A stretch of DNA of 64,000 nt, taken from Streptomyces sp. AP-93 (GTDB taxonomy: Bacteria; Actinomycetota; Actinomycetes; Streptomycetales; Streptomycetaceae). Positions within the stretch are counted from its first letter, which is position 1. The number at the start of each line of letters is the position of its first letter. This document shows, piece by piece, positions 45,554-54,359 of this stretch. Where the stretch lies: contig NZ_JALGBX010000006.1 of assembly GCF_022808175.1 (NCBI RefSeq), positions 124,001 through 188,000 of the forward strand. The letters are read 5' to 3'. A program made the position numbers and the translations under genes. Below the pieces are notes generated by a model. It worked only from the letters and a program-made list of their open reading frames with translations. It had not been told where the DNA came from and did no database searches.

Positions 45554-46864
45554 GTGACCATCGGTGACATGCCCGTAGCAGCCGCCCCACGCACGCCGTA
45601 CGCACCGGAATCCGACGAGACGCCGCAGCGCAAGCTCTACCGCAGCGCCGACGGCCGGATGCTCGGCGGAGTCGCGCGCGGCCTCGCCGGGCACCTGGGC
45701 CTGCCCGTCGTCTGGGTCCGGCTGACCTTCCTCGGCCTGTTCATGTGGGGCGACGGCCTCGGCGTGCTGCTCTATGCCGCGTTCTGGGTCTTCGTACCGC
45801 TCGGCGTCGGCGGGCGCAGCGGCCACCGCTCCTACTTCGACACCCTCCCCGACGGCACCCGGCGGCTGCGCAAGCCCGAGCGGGGCCAGATCTTCGCGCT
45901 GATCGCGCTGTGCGTCGGCGCGGGCATCTTCATCTCCCAGGTCCAGGTCGGCGGCAGCTCCGGACGGTACGTGTGGCCGACCCTGCTCGTGGGGGCCGGT
46001 GTGGTCCTGGTCTGGCGCCAGGCCGACAACGCCCGCCGCGCCCACTGGAACGCCGCCGCCGGCCGGCACGCCAGGCTGTTGCAGGCGGCCCGCGCGCTCG
46101 CGGGCGTCGCCCTGGTCGGCGTGGGCCTGACCGTCTTCATCGTGGTCCGCGGCTCCGCCGCCCAGCTGGGCAACGTACTGACCGCCACCCTCGCCGTCCT
46201 CGTCGGCGTCGCCCTCCTCGCGGGACCCTGGCTGATCCGGATGACCCAGGACCTCTCCGAGGAGCGCCTGATGCGCATCCGCGCCCAGGAGCGTGCCGAG
46301 GTGGCCGCCCACGTCCACGACTCCGTGCTCCACACCCTCACCCTGATCCAGCGCAACGCCGAGGACGTCGGGGAGGTGCGCCGCCTCGCCCGCGCCCAGG
46401 AGCGGGAGCTGCGCAACTGGCTGTACAAGCCCGAGGGCACCGGCAAGGACGAGGGCGAGGAGCCCACGACCCTGGCCGAGGCCGTGAAGAAGACCGCCGC
46501 AGAGGTGGAGGACCACCACGGCGTCCAGATCGAGGTGGTCGTCGTCGGCGACTGCCCCCTCGACGAGAAGCTGGCCGCACAGATGCAGGCCGCGCGCGAG
46601 GCGATGGTCAATGCCGCCAAGTACGGTGGCGACGGCGGCCCCGTCCAGGTGTACGCCGAGGTGGAGGGCCAGACGGTGTTCGTGTCCGTACGGGACCGCG
46701 GACCCGGCTTCGACATCGACGCGGTACCGGACGACCGGATGGGCGTACGAGAATCGATCATCGGCCGGATGCAGCGCAACGGCGGGACCGCTCGACTGCG
46801 GTCCGCGCCCGACGGCGGCACGGAAGTCGAGCTGGAGATGGAGAGGGCGGCGAAGGCAGCATGA
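45554..46864 (+). CDS. PspC-domain sensor histidine kinase (NarL-pair type)
   Basis: 436 residues. An N-terminal PspC domain (RKLYRSADGRMLGGVARGLAG, FLGLFMWGDGLGVLLYAAFWV) replaces a conventional sensor. Three more membrane helices follow (about 110-130, 175-200, 205-225). The dimerisation/phosphotransfer helix is ERAEVAAHVHDSVLHTLTLI, with the His in HDS as in HisKA_3 kinases. The ATPase domain has EAMVNAAKYG and VRDRGPGFDIDAVPDDRMGV. It overlaps the regulator gene by ATGA. PspC responds to membrane stress, so lipid II- or membrane-targeting insults are likely signals. GTG 45554 is used, but ATG 45569 is also possible. Confidence 0.9.
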   Translation: MTIGDMPVAAAPRTPYAPESDETPQRKLYRSADGRMLGGVARGLAGHLGLPVVWVRLTFLGLFMWGDGLGVLLYAAFWVFVPLGVGGRSGHRSYFDTLPDGTRRLRKPERGQIFALIALCVGAGIFISQVQVGGSSGRYVWPTLLVGAGVVLVWRQADNARRAHWNAAAGRHARLLQAARALAGVALVGVGLTVFIVVRGSAAQLGNVLTATLAVLVGVALLAGPWLIRMTQDLSEERLMRIRAQERAEVAAHVHDSVLHTLTLIQRNAEDVGEVRRLARAQERELRNWLYKPEGTGKDEGEEPTTLAEAVKKTAAEVEDHHGVQIEVVVVGDCPLDEKLAAQMQAAREAMVNAAKYGGDGGPVQVYAEVEGQTVFVSVRDRGPGFDIDAVPDDRMGVRESIIGRMQRNGGTARLRSAPDGGTEVELEMERAAKAA

Positions 46865-47556
46865 CCGAGGACAGCGCGAGCACCGGCGGCGTGACCAGGA
46901 GGGTCCGGGTGGTGCTCGTCGACGACCACCGGATGTTCCGTACCGGGGTGCAGGCCGAGATCGGCGAGACCGAGCGGACCGGGGTCGAGGTCGTCGGCGA
47001 GGCCGCCGACGTGGACCAGGCCGTCACCGTCATCACCGCCACCCGACCCGAGGTGGTGCTCCTCGACGTGCACCTGCCCGGTGGCGGCGGCGTCGAGGTA
47101 CTGCGCCGCTGCGCCCCGCTGATGGGCGCCGTCGAGGACCCGGTACGGTTCCTGGCCCTGTCGGTGTCGGACGCCGCCGAGGACGTCATCGGGGTCATCC
47201 GGGGCGGCGCCCGCGGCTATGTCACCAAGACGATCACCGGCACCGACCTGGTGGACTCGGTCTTCCGCGTCCAGGACGGGGACGCGGTGTTCTCGCCGCG
47301 GCTGGCGGGCTTCGTGCTCGACGCCTTCGCCTCGACGGACGCCCCGCCGGTCGACGAGGACCTGGACCGCCTCACCCAGCGCGAGCGCGAGGTGCTGCGG
47401 CTGATCGCGCGCGGGTACGCGTACAAGGAGATCGCCAAGCAGCTGTTCATCTCGGTCAAGACCGTGGAATCCCACGTCTCGGCGGTGCTGCGCAAGCTCC
47501 AGCTCTCCAACCGCCATGAGCTCACCCGCTGGGCGACGGCCCGCCGGCTGATCTGA
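46861..47556 (+). CDS. NarL/LuxR-type response regulator
   Basis: 231 residues. The receiver has VVLVDDHRMFRTGVQAE and phospho-acceptor Asp in VVLLDVHLPGGGGVEVL. The LuxR helix-turn-helix is LTQREREVLRLIARGYAYKE followed by SVKTVESHVSAVLRKLQLSN. It is translated with the PspC kinase through an ATGA overlap. With the divergent PspC/LiaF-like gene this forms a LiaFSR-like three-component arrangement. The short receiver insertion ERTGVE is common in this actinobacterial group. Confidence 0.93.
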   Translation: MTEDSASTGGVTRRVRVVLVDDHRMFRTGVQAEIGETERTGVEVVGEAADVDQAVTVITATRPEVVLLDVHLPGGGGVEVLRRCAPLMGAVEDPVRFLALSVSDAAEDVIGVIRGGARGYVTKTITGTDLVDSVFRVQDGDAVFSPRLAGFVLDAFASTDAPPVDEDLDRLTQREREVLRLIARGYAYKEIAKQLFISVKTVESHVSAVLRKLQLSNRHELTRWATARRLI

Positions 47557-47557
47557 C

Positions 47558-47640
47558 CCGGTCGGCTGGGCCCCGGCCGGCTGGGCCCGGGTCGGCTGGG
47601 CCCGGGTCGGCTGGGCTCCGGTCGGCTGGGCTCCGGTCAG
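47558..47640. repeat. 16-bp tandem repeat between convergent genes
   Basis: About five units of GGTCGGCTGGGCCCGG with small variations fill the gap between the regulator and NlpC/P60 genes. They may fold and act as a shared terminator. Copy number is likely to vary between strains. Confidence 0.8.
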
Positions 47641-48692
47641 GCGGGCCGTGAGGCTCCGGCCCAGGGCATCGAGTCGATCGGCGCGAGGCGGACCGTGGAG
47701 CCGGGGCGCGGGGCGTGGACCATCTGGCCGTTGCCGACGTACATGCCGACGTGCGTGACGCCGGAGTAGAAGAACACCAGGTCGCCTGGGGACAGCGCGT
47801 CGCGGGAGACCCGCTGTCCCGCGTTGATCTGCGTGTAGGTGGTGCGCGGCAGCGACACCCCGGCCGCCCGCCAGGCCGCCTGGGTCAGACCGGAGCAGTC
47901 GTAGGAGCCCGGACCCGTCGCGCCCCACACGTACGGCTTGCCGATCGCCCCGTACGCGAACGCCACCGCGCGGGCCGCGCGGGAGCCGTCTGCGGGCCGC
48001 GGCGGAGCCTGGGTGGCGGGGCCGCTCGGGGCGGGGCCGGCCGAGCGGGCCTCGTAGGCCGCCCGCTCCTCGGCCGTCAGCTTGGCCAGCAGCCGCTGCG
48101 CGGCGGTCAGCTTCTCCTCGATCCCGGCCTTGTGGCCCGCGAGTTCGCGCTGCCGGGCCCGCAGGTCGGCGAGGCGCCCGGCGGCCTGGTCCTTGAGCTT
48201 GCCGACCTCGTCGAGCCCCCGCCGCACGGCCGAGATGTCGGCCGCGTTGCGGTTCCCGGCGCGGGTGATGAGGGCGGCCCGGTCCAGGTACTCCTGCGGA
48301 TCGTCGGACATCGCCAGCTGTACGGCGGCGCCCAGCGTGCCGCTGCGGTACTGCGTCGCGGCCAGCGAACCGAGCGCGCTGCGGGCCGTGTTGAGCCGGT
48401 CGGTCTTGCGGGCGGTCTCGTCCCGCAGCCCGTCGAGCGCGCGCTGCGCCTCGTCGGCCTTCTCCTTCGCCCCGTTGTACTGGTCCGTCGCCGCCCCGGC
48501 CTCCTCGTAGAGCCGGTCCATCTCAGCCTTGACCTGCGAGGGCGTCGGCTGCGGATCGGCGTGGGAAGTGCCTTCGAACGCGGTGGCGGTGGCAGCGCCC
48601 GCGAGGGCGAGGGTGGCGGCGGTGGTGCGTACGGAGCTCTGTGCCGTGCCGCCGGTGAGCGGGCGCTGCCTGGGCTTTCGATGACTGGCCAC
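47637..48692 (-). CDS. NlpC/P60 cell-wall endopeptidase with coiled coil
   Basis: 351 residues from GTG (MASHRKPRQRP). A signal-type hydrophobic segment (TTAATLALAGAATATAFEG) is followed by a coiled coil (about 45-215, VKAEMDRLYEEAGAATDQY), a Pro-rich hinge and the NlpC/P60 domain. Catalytic Cys is in SYDCSGLTQAAW, His in VTHVGMYVGNGQMVHA. It should cleave D-Glu to diaminopimelate bonds in peptidoglycan. The coiled coil resembles RipA/CwlO-type hydrolases activated by an FtsEX-like partner. Longer reading from 48716 adds eight residues and is less likely. It is a paralogue of the 50507 gene. Confidence 0.9.
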   Translation of the reverse strand: MASHRKPRQRPLTGGTAQSSVRTTAATLALAGAATATAFEGTSHADPQPTPSQVKAEMDRLYEEAGAATDQYNGAKEKADEAQRALDGLRDETARKTDRLNTARSALGSLAATQYRSGTLGAAVQLAMSDDPQEYLDRAALITRAGNRNAADISAVRRGLDEVGKLKDQAAGRLADLRARQRELAGHKAGIEEKLTAAQRLLAKLTAEERAAYEARSAGPAPSGPATQAPPRPADGSRAARAVAFAYGAIGKPYVWGATGPGSYDCSGLTQAAWRAAGVSLPRTTYTQINAGQRVSRDALSPGDLVFFYSGVTHVGMYVGNGQMVHAPRPGSTVRLAPIDSMPWAGASRPA

Positions 48693-48829
48693 GAGGGCCT
48701 CACGTCCTTCCTCCATCGGTGCTTGGAGGAGGACGCTAGACCCGAAGGTAACGGGCAGATGACGAGATGATCGAAAGTGCCCGGACGTGACCGGAGCTGG
48801 CTGGTCGGGCGTCTGTCGATGGCCGTCCG

Positions 48830-49489
48830 TTAACCGCGAATCTCCGTCAGGCGGGCGAAGACGACCACGTTGCCGTCGTATCCGCCCTTCTTCGAGAAGC
48901 CTCCGCCGCAGGTGATCACGCGGAGCTCCGGAGCGCCCTTGGGGCCGTAGACCCGCGCCGCCGGAAAATCGTTCTTGCCGACGACCTCGATGCCGTACAC
49001 CGTGAACACGGCGGTACGGCCGTCCTGTCGGTCCACCTCGATGTGCCGGCCCTGCTCGAGCGAGCCGAGCGTGTAGAAGACGGCCGGACCCTGCTCGTTG
49101 TCCACGTGACCGTCGATCACCGTCGTGCCCTGGGTGCCCGGGGCGGGGGAGCCCTCGTACCAGCCGGCCAGGTTCCGGTCCTCCGGCGGCGGGGCGTCCA
49201 CCCAGCCCTCGGCGTCGAGTCCGACCCGGGTGACAGCGGCGTCGACCTGTACGGCCGGAATCCGTATCCGGGTCGGTGGGGAGGGCTTCAGCGGCTGCGG
49301 GGGCGGCGGGAGGCGGCGGGCCGCCTCGTCGTGGGCCGGGTCGCTGACCAGCGCTGCGGCCTGCGCGGGCTGCGGCGGGCCGCCGTTCAGGTCGAGCCCG
49401 TTGGTGAGGAGAAACGTGCCGCTGAGGGCGACCACGGCAACGACGCCCCAGCCGCCGCGAGGCTTCGTACGCTCCTGGGGGCGGGGCAT
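48830..49489 (-). CDS. Class F sortase
   Basis: 219 residues. One N-terminal membrane helix (WGVVAVVALSGTFLLTNG), a Pro-rich linker, then the sortase barrel: TRIRIPAVQVDAAV, His in TVIDGHVDNEQGP, Cys in LRVITCGGGF, Arg in NVVVFARL. The compact size and TCGG motif fit class F. It is encoded just after a small exported protein gene with a hydrophobic tail, a possible substrate. Class F sortases are thought to anchor few proteins; their recognition motif in Streptomyces is not settled. A hairpin at 49547-49588 separates the two genes but may only attenuate. Confidence 0.88.
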   Translation of the reverse strand: MPRPQERTKPRGGWGVVAVVALSGTFLLTNGLDLNGGPPQPAQAAALVSDPAHDEAARRLPPPPQPLKPSPPTRIRIPAVQVDAAVTRVGLDAEGWVDAPPPEDRNLAGWYEGSPAPGTQGTTVIDGHVDNEQGPAVFYTLGSLEQGRHIEVDRQDGRTAVFTVYGIEVVGKNDFPAARVYGPKGAPELRVITCGGGFSKKGGYDGNVVVFARLTEIRG

Positions 49490-49546
49490 GATGCGCGCTC
49501 CTTCCTTGATTCGGGGGGTTCGGGGGTTTCGGCAGCCGGTACTGGA

Positions 49547-49588
49547 CCGGGCCCGTCCGGTCGCCAGGGGCGGGTCGGACGGGCCCGG
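49547..49588 (-). terminator. Hairpin between small surface protein and sortase genes
   Basis: CCGGGCCCGTCCG at 49547-49559 pairs perfectly with CGGACGGGCCCGG at 49576-49588 around a 16-base loop. It may end or attenuate transcription from the 50131 gene. Confidence 0.65.
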
Positions 49589-49606
49589 CGGTCAGGGGGT
49601 CGGCGG

Positions 49607-50131
49607 TCAGGCGTTGCCGCCCGCCCGGCGGCGCATCAGGAACACGCCGCCGCCGAGCGCGCCGGCCAGCAGTGCGGAACCGGCCGCGATCTCGGTGCCG
49701 TTCAGCCCGGCGGCGCCGCCGCCGAGGCCGGCCTTGACGCCCTTGGCGGGGGTGGTCGTTCCGGTCTCGGTACCGGTCGAGTGGCCCGCGACCGTGAGGG
49801 TGGTCGTGCCCTTCTCGCCCTTGCAGTCGAAGGTGACCTCGTACTGCGCACCCGGCTTGGCGTCCGCGTCGACCTTGACGGTGGCGGACTTGCCCTCATT
49901 GAGCTCGACCGCGTCGAAGATGCCCGAGGAGACCTTCACCAGCGGTTCCTGGCACTTGGTGGCGTTCAGCGTGACGGTGCCGCCGGCGGCGACGGTGGTG
50001 GGGGAGACGGTGAAACCGAAGGACGTGACGTTGGGCGTGGTCCCGCCGTCGTTGGCCGAGGCGATCGGCGCGGCGAGCGCGAAGGCAGCGGTGGACAGCA
50101 GGGCTACGGACGCGACACGTATGGAATGCAT
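49607..50131 (-). CDS. Small exported surface protein with C-terminal membrane tail
   Basis: 174 residues. Signal peptide MHSIRVASVALLSTAAFALA with cleavage near ASAND, then an Ig-like beta domain (FGFTVSPTTVAAGGTVTLNA, KPGAQYEVTFDCKGEKGTTT) holding two Cys that can pair. A Gly/Ala segment, a hydrophobic stretch (AAGSALLAGALGGGVFLM) and RRRAGGNA end the protein, the layout of a sortase substrate. However, no LPxTG or LAxTG motif is visible; the nearest candidate is GLNGTE. Its pairing with the class F sortase gene suggests a non-standard signal. ATG at 50131. Confidence 0.8.
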   Translation of the reverse strand: MHSIRVASVALLSTAAFALAAPIASANDGGTTPNVTSFGFTVSPTTVAAGGTVTLNATKCQEPLVKVSSGIFDAVELNEGKSATVKVDADAKPGAQYEVTFDCKGEKGTTTLTVAGHSTGTETGTTTPAKGVKAGLGGGAAGLNGTEIAAGSALLAGALGGGVFLMRRRAGGNA

Positions 50132-50506
50132 GGGTGAGTCCTCCGGGTCCCCGAGGCGCAGCCGCGAACAGTTTGTCCGCAAAGGGCAGGAAATGCTCCT
50201 CGATGTGCTAGACGCTAGGTCCGGTTGGCGGAACCTGCGAATCGAACGGCACGAACGGACCAACGGAGAGAGTGAGTTGGGGGGCGCCCCGTCAACTCCT
50301 CTGATACGGACGGTGAGCGCCACGCCGGACGGCCTGCCGCACGGTGGCGCTGAGTGACGGACACGCCGAGGGGGCGGCCAACGGACCCCGATGGACCGGT
50401 CCGTGGCCGCCGACGGGCAGGCACGTGGCCGCCGAGGGGGCGGCGCGTGGCCGCCGACGGGCCGGACCGAGGCCGCCGCCGGAGCGGAGCGCGGCCGCCG
50501 CCGCGT
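50132..50506. repeat. Gap with 22-bp tandem repeat
   Basis: At about 50402-50499 four units of a 22-bp repeat begin CGTGGCCGCCGA (degenerating in the fourth). The part next to 50131 (50170-50260) is less GC-rich and should hold the promoter of the small surface protein gene. No further gene is supported. Confidence 0.7.
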
Positions 50507-51571
50507 TCACCCGGGCCGGACGCTCCCGTAGACCGGCTGGTAGGAGACCGAGTCCTCCCGGACGGACGTCCCCGGCCGCGGGGCGTGGATCATGCGGCCG
50601 CCGCCGATGTAGATCCCGACGTGGCTGATGTCCGCGTAGAAGAAGACCAGGTCCCCCGGGCGCAGATCCTTCATCGCGATCCGCGGAGCCGCCTTCACCT
50701 GGTCCCAGGTGGTGCGCGGCAGCGTGATCCCCGCCGCCCGCCAGGCGGCCTGGGTCAGGCCGGAGCAGTCGTACGAGCGCGGGCCCGTCGCGCCCCAGAC
50801 GTACGGTTTTCCCAGCTGGGCCCGGGCGAAGGCCACCGCCCTGGCCCCGGCGGCCGACGCGGCGGCGTCCGCGGGCAGCGGTCCCGAGGCGGCCGGGCCC
50901 CGGGGGGCCAGGGCCCGCGCCCGCTCCGGCGCGGTGAGCCGCGCCAGCAGGGTGTTCGCTTCCGCGAGCCGGGTCTGCACCTCTTGCTTGCGCCCGCGCA
51001 GTTCCTCCTGCGCCCGCTCCAGTTCCGCGACCACGACGGCCGCCTCCCGGCGCTTGCCCGCCGTCTCCGCCCTGGCCCGGGTGTACTGGGTGAGCAGTGC
51101 GTCCTCGCGGCCGCCGAGCCGGTTCAGCAGGTGCGTCTGCGCGAAGAAGGCCTGCGGATCGTCGCTGAGCAGCAGGGTCGCGGTCCCGCCGAGGCCGCCG
51201 GCGCCGCGGTACCGGTCGGCGGCGTAGCTGCCGAGGAGCCGCCGGGCCTCGTTCAGCTTCTGGGTGGTGGCCGCCACCTGGTCCATGAGGGCCGACAGTA
51301 GGGCCCGCTGCTCGGCGGTCCGGCCGGCCGCAGCGTCGTAGGCCTGGGTGGCGGTGCCCGCCTGCCGGTGCAGGTCGTCCACGCGGGTCCGTACCTCCTC
51401 CACCGAGGGGCGGGGTGCAGGAGCCGCCGCGGCCTGGTGGGGGAGGAGCAGGCCTAAGGAGGTCAGGGCCGCGGTCGTGACGACCGCGGCGGGGGCGTTC
51501 GGATGTCTTCGGGTGCGCGGCTTGCGGTGGTGGGGGGAGGAGTGGGACGAGGGGAATCCGTACGTGTACAC
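50507..51571 (-). CDS. NlpC/P60 cell-wall endopeptidase with coiled coil (second copy)
   Basis: 354 residues. Export signal around VVTTAALTSLGLLLPHQAAA, a coiled coil (about 55-240, EEVRTRVDDLHRQAGTATQA), then NlpC/P60 with Cys in SYDCSGLTQAAWRAAG and His in ISHVGIYIGGGRMIHA. Domain order and catalytic domain match the 47637 gene (KPYVWGATGP in both), so the pair arose by duplication. The coiled coils have diverged, suggesting different activators or septal versus lateral use. The N-terminal MYTYGFPSSHSSPHHRKPR is longer than usual; a start nearer the signal is possible. Confidence 0.88.
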   Translation of the reverse strand: MYTYGFPSSHSSPHHRKPRTRRHPNAPAAVVTTAALTSLGLLLPHQAAAAPAPRPSVEEVRTRVDDLHRQAGTATQAYDAAAGRTAEQRALLSALMDQVAATTQKLNEARRLLGSYAADRYRGAGGLGGTATLLLSDDPQAFFAQTHLLNRLGGREDALLTQYTRARAETAGKRREAAVVVAELERAQEELRGRKQEVQTRLAEANTLLARLTAPERARALAPRGPAASGPLPADAAASAAGARAVAFARAQLGKPYVWGATGPRSYDCSGLTQAAWRAAGITLPRTTWDQVKAAPRIAMKDLRPGDLVFFYADISHVGIYIGGGRMIHAPRPGTSVREDSVSYQPVYGSVRPG

Positions 51572-51630
51572 GGGCCGGCACCTCCTTCCGGTTGGCGGAG
51601 CACGCTAGCGCCGGAGGGGGCGCCTCGGAA

Positions 51631-51736
51631 GGGTCGGGACCGGTCGGGACCGGTCGGGACGGTCGCGGGACCGGTCGGGACCGGTCGGGACCGGTCGGGA
51701 CGGTCGCGGGACCGGTCGCGGGACCGGTCGGGACCG
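51631..51736. repeat. 10-bp tandem repeat (VNTR-like) upstream of pcrA
   Basis: About nine or ten copies of GGGACCGGTC, some extended with GCG, cover 51631-51736. The unit contains the palindrome GACCGGTC. It lies directly upstream of the pcrA promoter region; copy-number variation could affect expression. Confidence 0.85.
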
Positions 51737-51768
51737 CCCCGCAGGGCATGTGCCGCCGAATTTTCCGG

Positions 51769-51803
51769 GGGCGGGACCGGCTGTCGGTCCCGCCCTCTAA
51801 ACT
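51769..51803 (+). promoter_or_regulatory. Hairpin and RecA-NDp-like motif before pcrA
   Basis: A perfect 11-bp stem (GGGCGGGACCG, loop GCTGT, CGGTCCCGCCC) spans 51769-51795. Overlapping it is TGTCGGTC-N8-TAAACT (51782-51803), close to the damage-inducible promoter form TGTCRGTG-N8-TAnnnT. TAAACT lies 9 bases before the ATG. The two readings compete. Confidence 0.45.
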
Positions 51804-51812
51804 CGGAAGGCG

Positions 51813-54353
51813 ATGAGCAGCCTCTTTGACGACAGCTTCCTGGCCGACCTCTCCCCCTCCGAAGAGGTCCCCCCGCCGCCCGAAGACCACGCCGCCCCCG
51901 AGGCGGACGCGGACGATCTCTTCGGGGGCCGGTTCGACGCGCCCATCAGCGGGGACGCCTACTACCGTGACGGCGCCCCCAGGCCCGTCATCGATCCGGC
52001 GGCGCTCCTGGAGGGGCTGAACACGGAGCAGCGCGCCGCCGTGGTGCACGCGGGCTCCCCGCTGCTCATCGTGGCCGGCGCCGGATCCGGCAAGACGCGC
52101 GTGCTGACGCACCGCATCGGCCACCTGCTGGGCGCGCGCGGGGTCCACCCCGGCCAGATCCTGGCGATCACCTTCACCAACAAGGCCGCCGGTGAGATGA
52201 AGGAGCGCGTCGAGGGCCTGGTCGGCCCGCGCGCGAACGCCATGTGGGTCTCCACCTTCCACAGCGCGTGCGTGCGCATCCTGCGCCGCGAGTCCAAGCG
52301 GCTCGGTTTCACCTCGTCCTTCTCGATCTACGACGCGTCCGACTCGAAGCGCCTGATGGCGCTCGTCTGCCGCGACCTGGACCTGGACCCGAAGAAGTTC
52401 CCGCCGAAGGCCTTCAGCGCCAAGATCTCGAACCTGAAGAACGAGCTCATCGACGAGGACGCCTTCGCCGGGCAGGCCGCCGACGGCTTCGAGAAGACCC
52501 TCGCCCAGGCGTACACGATGTACCAGGGGCGGCTGCGCGAGGCCAACGCCCTCGACTTCGACGACATCATCATGACCACGGTCCACCTGCTCCAGGCCTT
52601 CCCGGAGGTCGCGGAGCACTACCGGCGCCGCTTCCGGCACGTGCTGGTCGACGAGTACCAGGACACCAACCACGCCCAGTACACGCTCGTGCGCGAGCTG
52701 GTCGGCACCGGCTACCCGGACCTGCCGCCCGCCGAGCTCTGCGTGGTGGGTGACGCCGACCAGTCGATCTACGCCTTCCGCGGCGCGACGATCCGCAACA
52801 TCCTCCAGTTCGAAGAGGACTACGCGGACGCGACCACGATTCTGCTGGAGCAGAACTACCGCTCCACCCAGACGATCCTGTCCGCCGCCAACGCGGTCAT
52901 CGAGCGCAACGAGAACCGCCGCGCGAAGAACCTGTGGACCGAGGCCGGCAGCGGCGCCGTCATCACCGGCTACGTCGCGGACACCGAGCACGACGAGGCG
53001 CAGTTCATCGCCGACGAGATCGACCGGCTGACGGACGCGGGCGACGCGAAGGCCGGCGACGTCGCGATCTTCTACCGGACCAACGCGCAGTCCCGCGTGT
53101 TCGAGGAGATCTTCATCCGCGTCGGACTGCCCTACAAGGTCGTCGGCGGCGTGCGTTTCTACGAGCGCAAGGAGGTCCGCGACGTCCTCGCGTACCTGCG
53201 CGTCCTGTCGAATCCCGAGGACAACGTCCCGCTCCGCCGGATCCTGAACGTGCCCAAGCGCGGCATCGGCGAGCGCGCCGAGGCGATGATCGACGCGCTC
53301 GCGATGCGCGAGAAGATCACCTTCCCGCAGGCGCTGCGCCGGGTCGACGAGGCCTTCGGCATGGCCGCCCGCTCGACCAATGCCGTCAAGCGCTTCAACG
53401 TGCTGATGGAGGAACTCCGCACCATCGTCGACTCGGGCGCAGGCCCCGCGGTGGTCCTGGAAGCGGTCCTGGAGCGCACGGGCTACCTCGCCGAACTCCA
53501 GGCCTCGACCGACCCGCAGGACGAGACCCGGATCGAGAACCTTCAGGAGCTCGCCGCCGTGGCGCTCGAGTTCGAGCAGGCACGGGAAGCGGCGGCGGCC
53601 GAGGCCGCCGAGAACGGCGCCCCGCCGGTGGGCCCCGGCACCCTCTCCGAGTTCCTGGAGCAGGTCGCGCTCGTCGCCGACTCCGACCAGATCCCGGACG
53701 AGGACACCGACGGCAACGGGGTCATCACCCTCATGACCCTGCACACCGCCAAGGGCCTCGAGTTCCCGGTGGTCTTCCTGACCGGCATGGAGGACGGGGT
53801 CTTCCCGCACATGCGCGCGCTGGGCCAGACCAAGGAACTGGAGGAGGAGCGCCGCCTCGCCTACGTCGGCATCACGCGGGCGCGCGAGCGGCTGTACCTG
53901 ACGCGCTCGAGCATGCGCAGCGCCTGGGGCACGCCCTCCTACAACCCGCCGTCGCGGTTCCTGGAAGAGATCCCGGCCGAGTACCTGCAGTGGAAGCGGA
54001 CGGGCGCGGCGCAGAAGCCGGCGGGCCCCATGCGGAGCTCGGGCTCGGGCTCGGGGTCGGGGTACGGGTCTTCCGGCTCGGGCGGGTCGAAGGCCTCGTT
54101 CGGCACCTCGCCGGAGGCCTTCCTGTCCTCGTCGCGTACGAAGTCGGGCCCGTCGGGGTTCGCCACGCGGCGGGCCTCCGACAAGCCGGTCATCGCGCTG
54201 GTGGTCGGGGACCGGGTCACGCACGACCAGTTCGGGCTGGGCACGGTCATGGAGGTCAGGGGAGCGGGCGCGGACGCGCAGGCCACCATCGACTTCGGGG
54301 ACGAGAAGCCGAAGCGGCTCCTGCTGCGGTACGCGCCGGTGCAGAAGCTCTGA
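51813..54353 (+). CDS. pcrA: ATP-dependent DNA helicase PcrA/UvrD
   Basis: 846 residues, superfamily 1A. Motifs: LNTEQRAAVVH (Q/GTEQ), GAGSGKTRVLTHRI (Walker A), ITFTNKAAGEMKERV, VDEYQDTNHAQY (II), GDADQSIYAFRGA (III), QNYRSTQTIL (IV), TLHTAKGLEFPVVFL (V) and YVGITRARERLYL (VI). It unwinds DNA 3' to 5' for nucleotide excision repair, removal of recombination filaments and plasmid replication. A Ser/Gly-rich linker (SSGSGSGSGYGSSGSG) leads to a C-terminal Tudor-like domain (GDRVTHDQFGLGTVMEV) used to contact RNA polymerase. The acidic N-terminal tail is typical of actinobacteria. Confidence 0.96.
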   Translation: MSSLFDDSFLADLSPSEEVPPPPEDHAAPEADADDLFGGRFDAPISGDAYYRDGAPRPVIDPAALLEGLNTEQRAAVVHAGSPLLIVAGAGSGKTRVLTHRIGHLLGARGVHPGQILAITFTNKAAGEMKERVEGLVGPRANAMWVSTFHSACVRILRRESKRLGFTSSFSIYDASDSKRLMALVCRDLDLDPKKFPPKAFSAKISNLKNELIDEDAFAGQAADGFEKTLAQAYTMYQGRLREANALDFDDIIMTTVHLLQAFPEVAEHYRRRFRHVLVDEYQDTNHAQYTLVRELVGTGYPDLPPAELCVVGDADQSIYAFRGATIRNILQFEEDYADATTILLEQNYRSTQTILSAANAVIERNENRRAKNLWTEAGSGAVITGYVADTEHDEAQFIADEIDRLTDAGDAKAGDVAIFYRTNAQSRVFEEIFIRVGLPYKVVGGVRFYERKEVRDVLAYLRVLSNPEDNVPLRRILNVPKRGIGERAEAMIDALAMREKITFPQALRRVDEAFGMAARSTNAVKRFNVLMEELRTIVDSGAGPAVVLEAVLERTGYLAELQASTDPQDETRIENLQELAAVALEFEQAREAAAAEAAENGAPPVGPGTLSEFLEQVALVADSDQIPDEDTDGNGVITLMTLHTAKGLEFPVVFLTGMEDGVFPHMRALGQTKELEEERRLAYVGITRARERLYLTRSSMRSAWGTPSYNPPSRFLEEIPAEYLQWKRTGAAQKPAGPMRSSGSGSGSGYGSSGSGGSKASFGTSPEAFLSSSRTKSGPSGFATRRASDKPVIALVVGDRVTHDQFGLGTVMEVRGAGADAQATIDFGDEKPKRLLLRYAPVQKL

Positions 54354-54359
54354 CGCGCG

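Noticed and set aside
51631..51736. CRISPR-like array
   Set aside because: The tandem units here and at 5191, 47558 and 50402 are contiguous, with no unique spacers and no cas genes.
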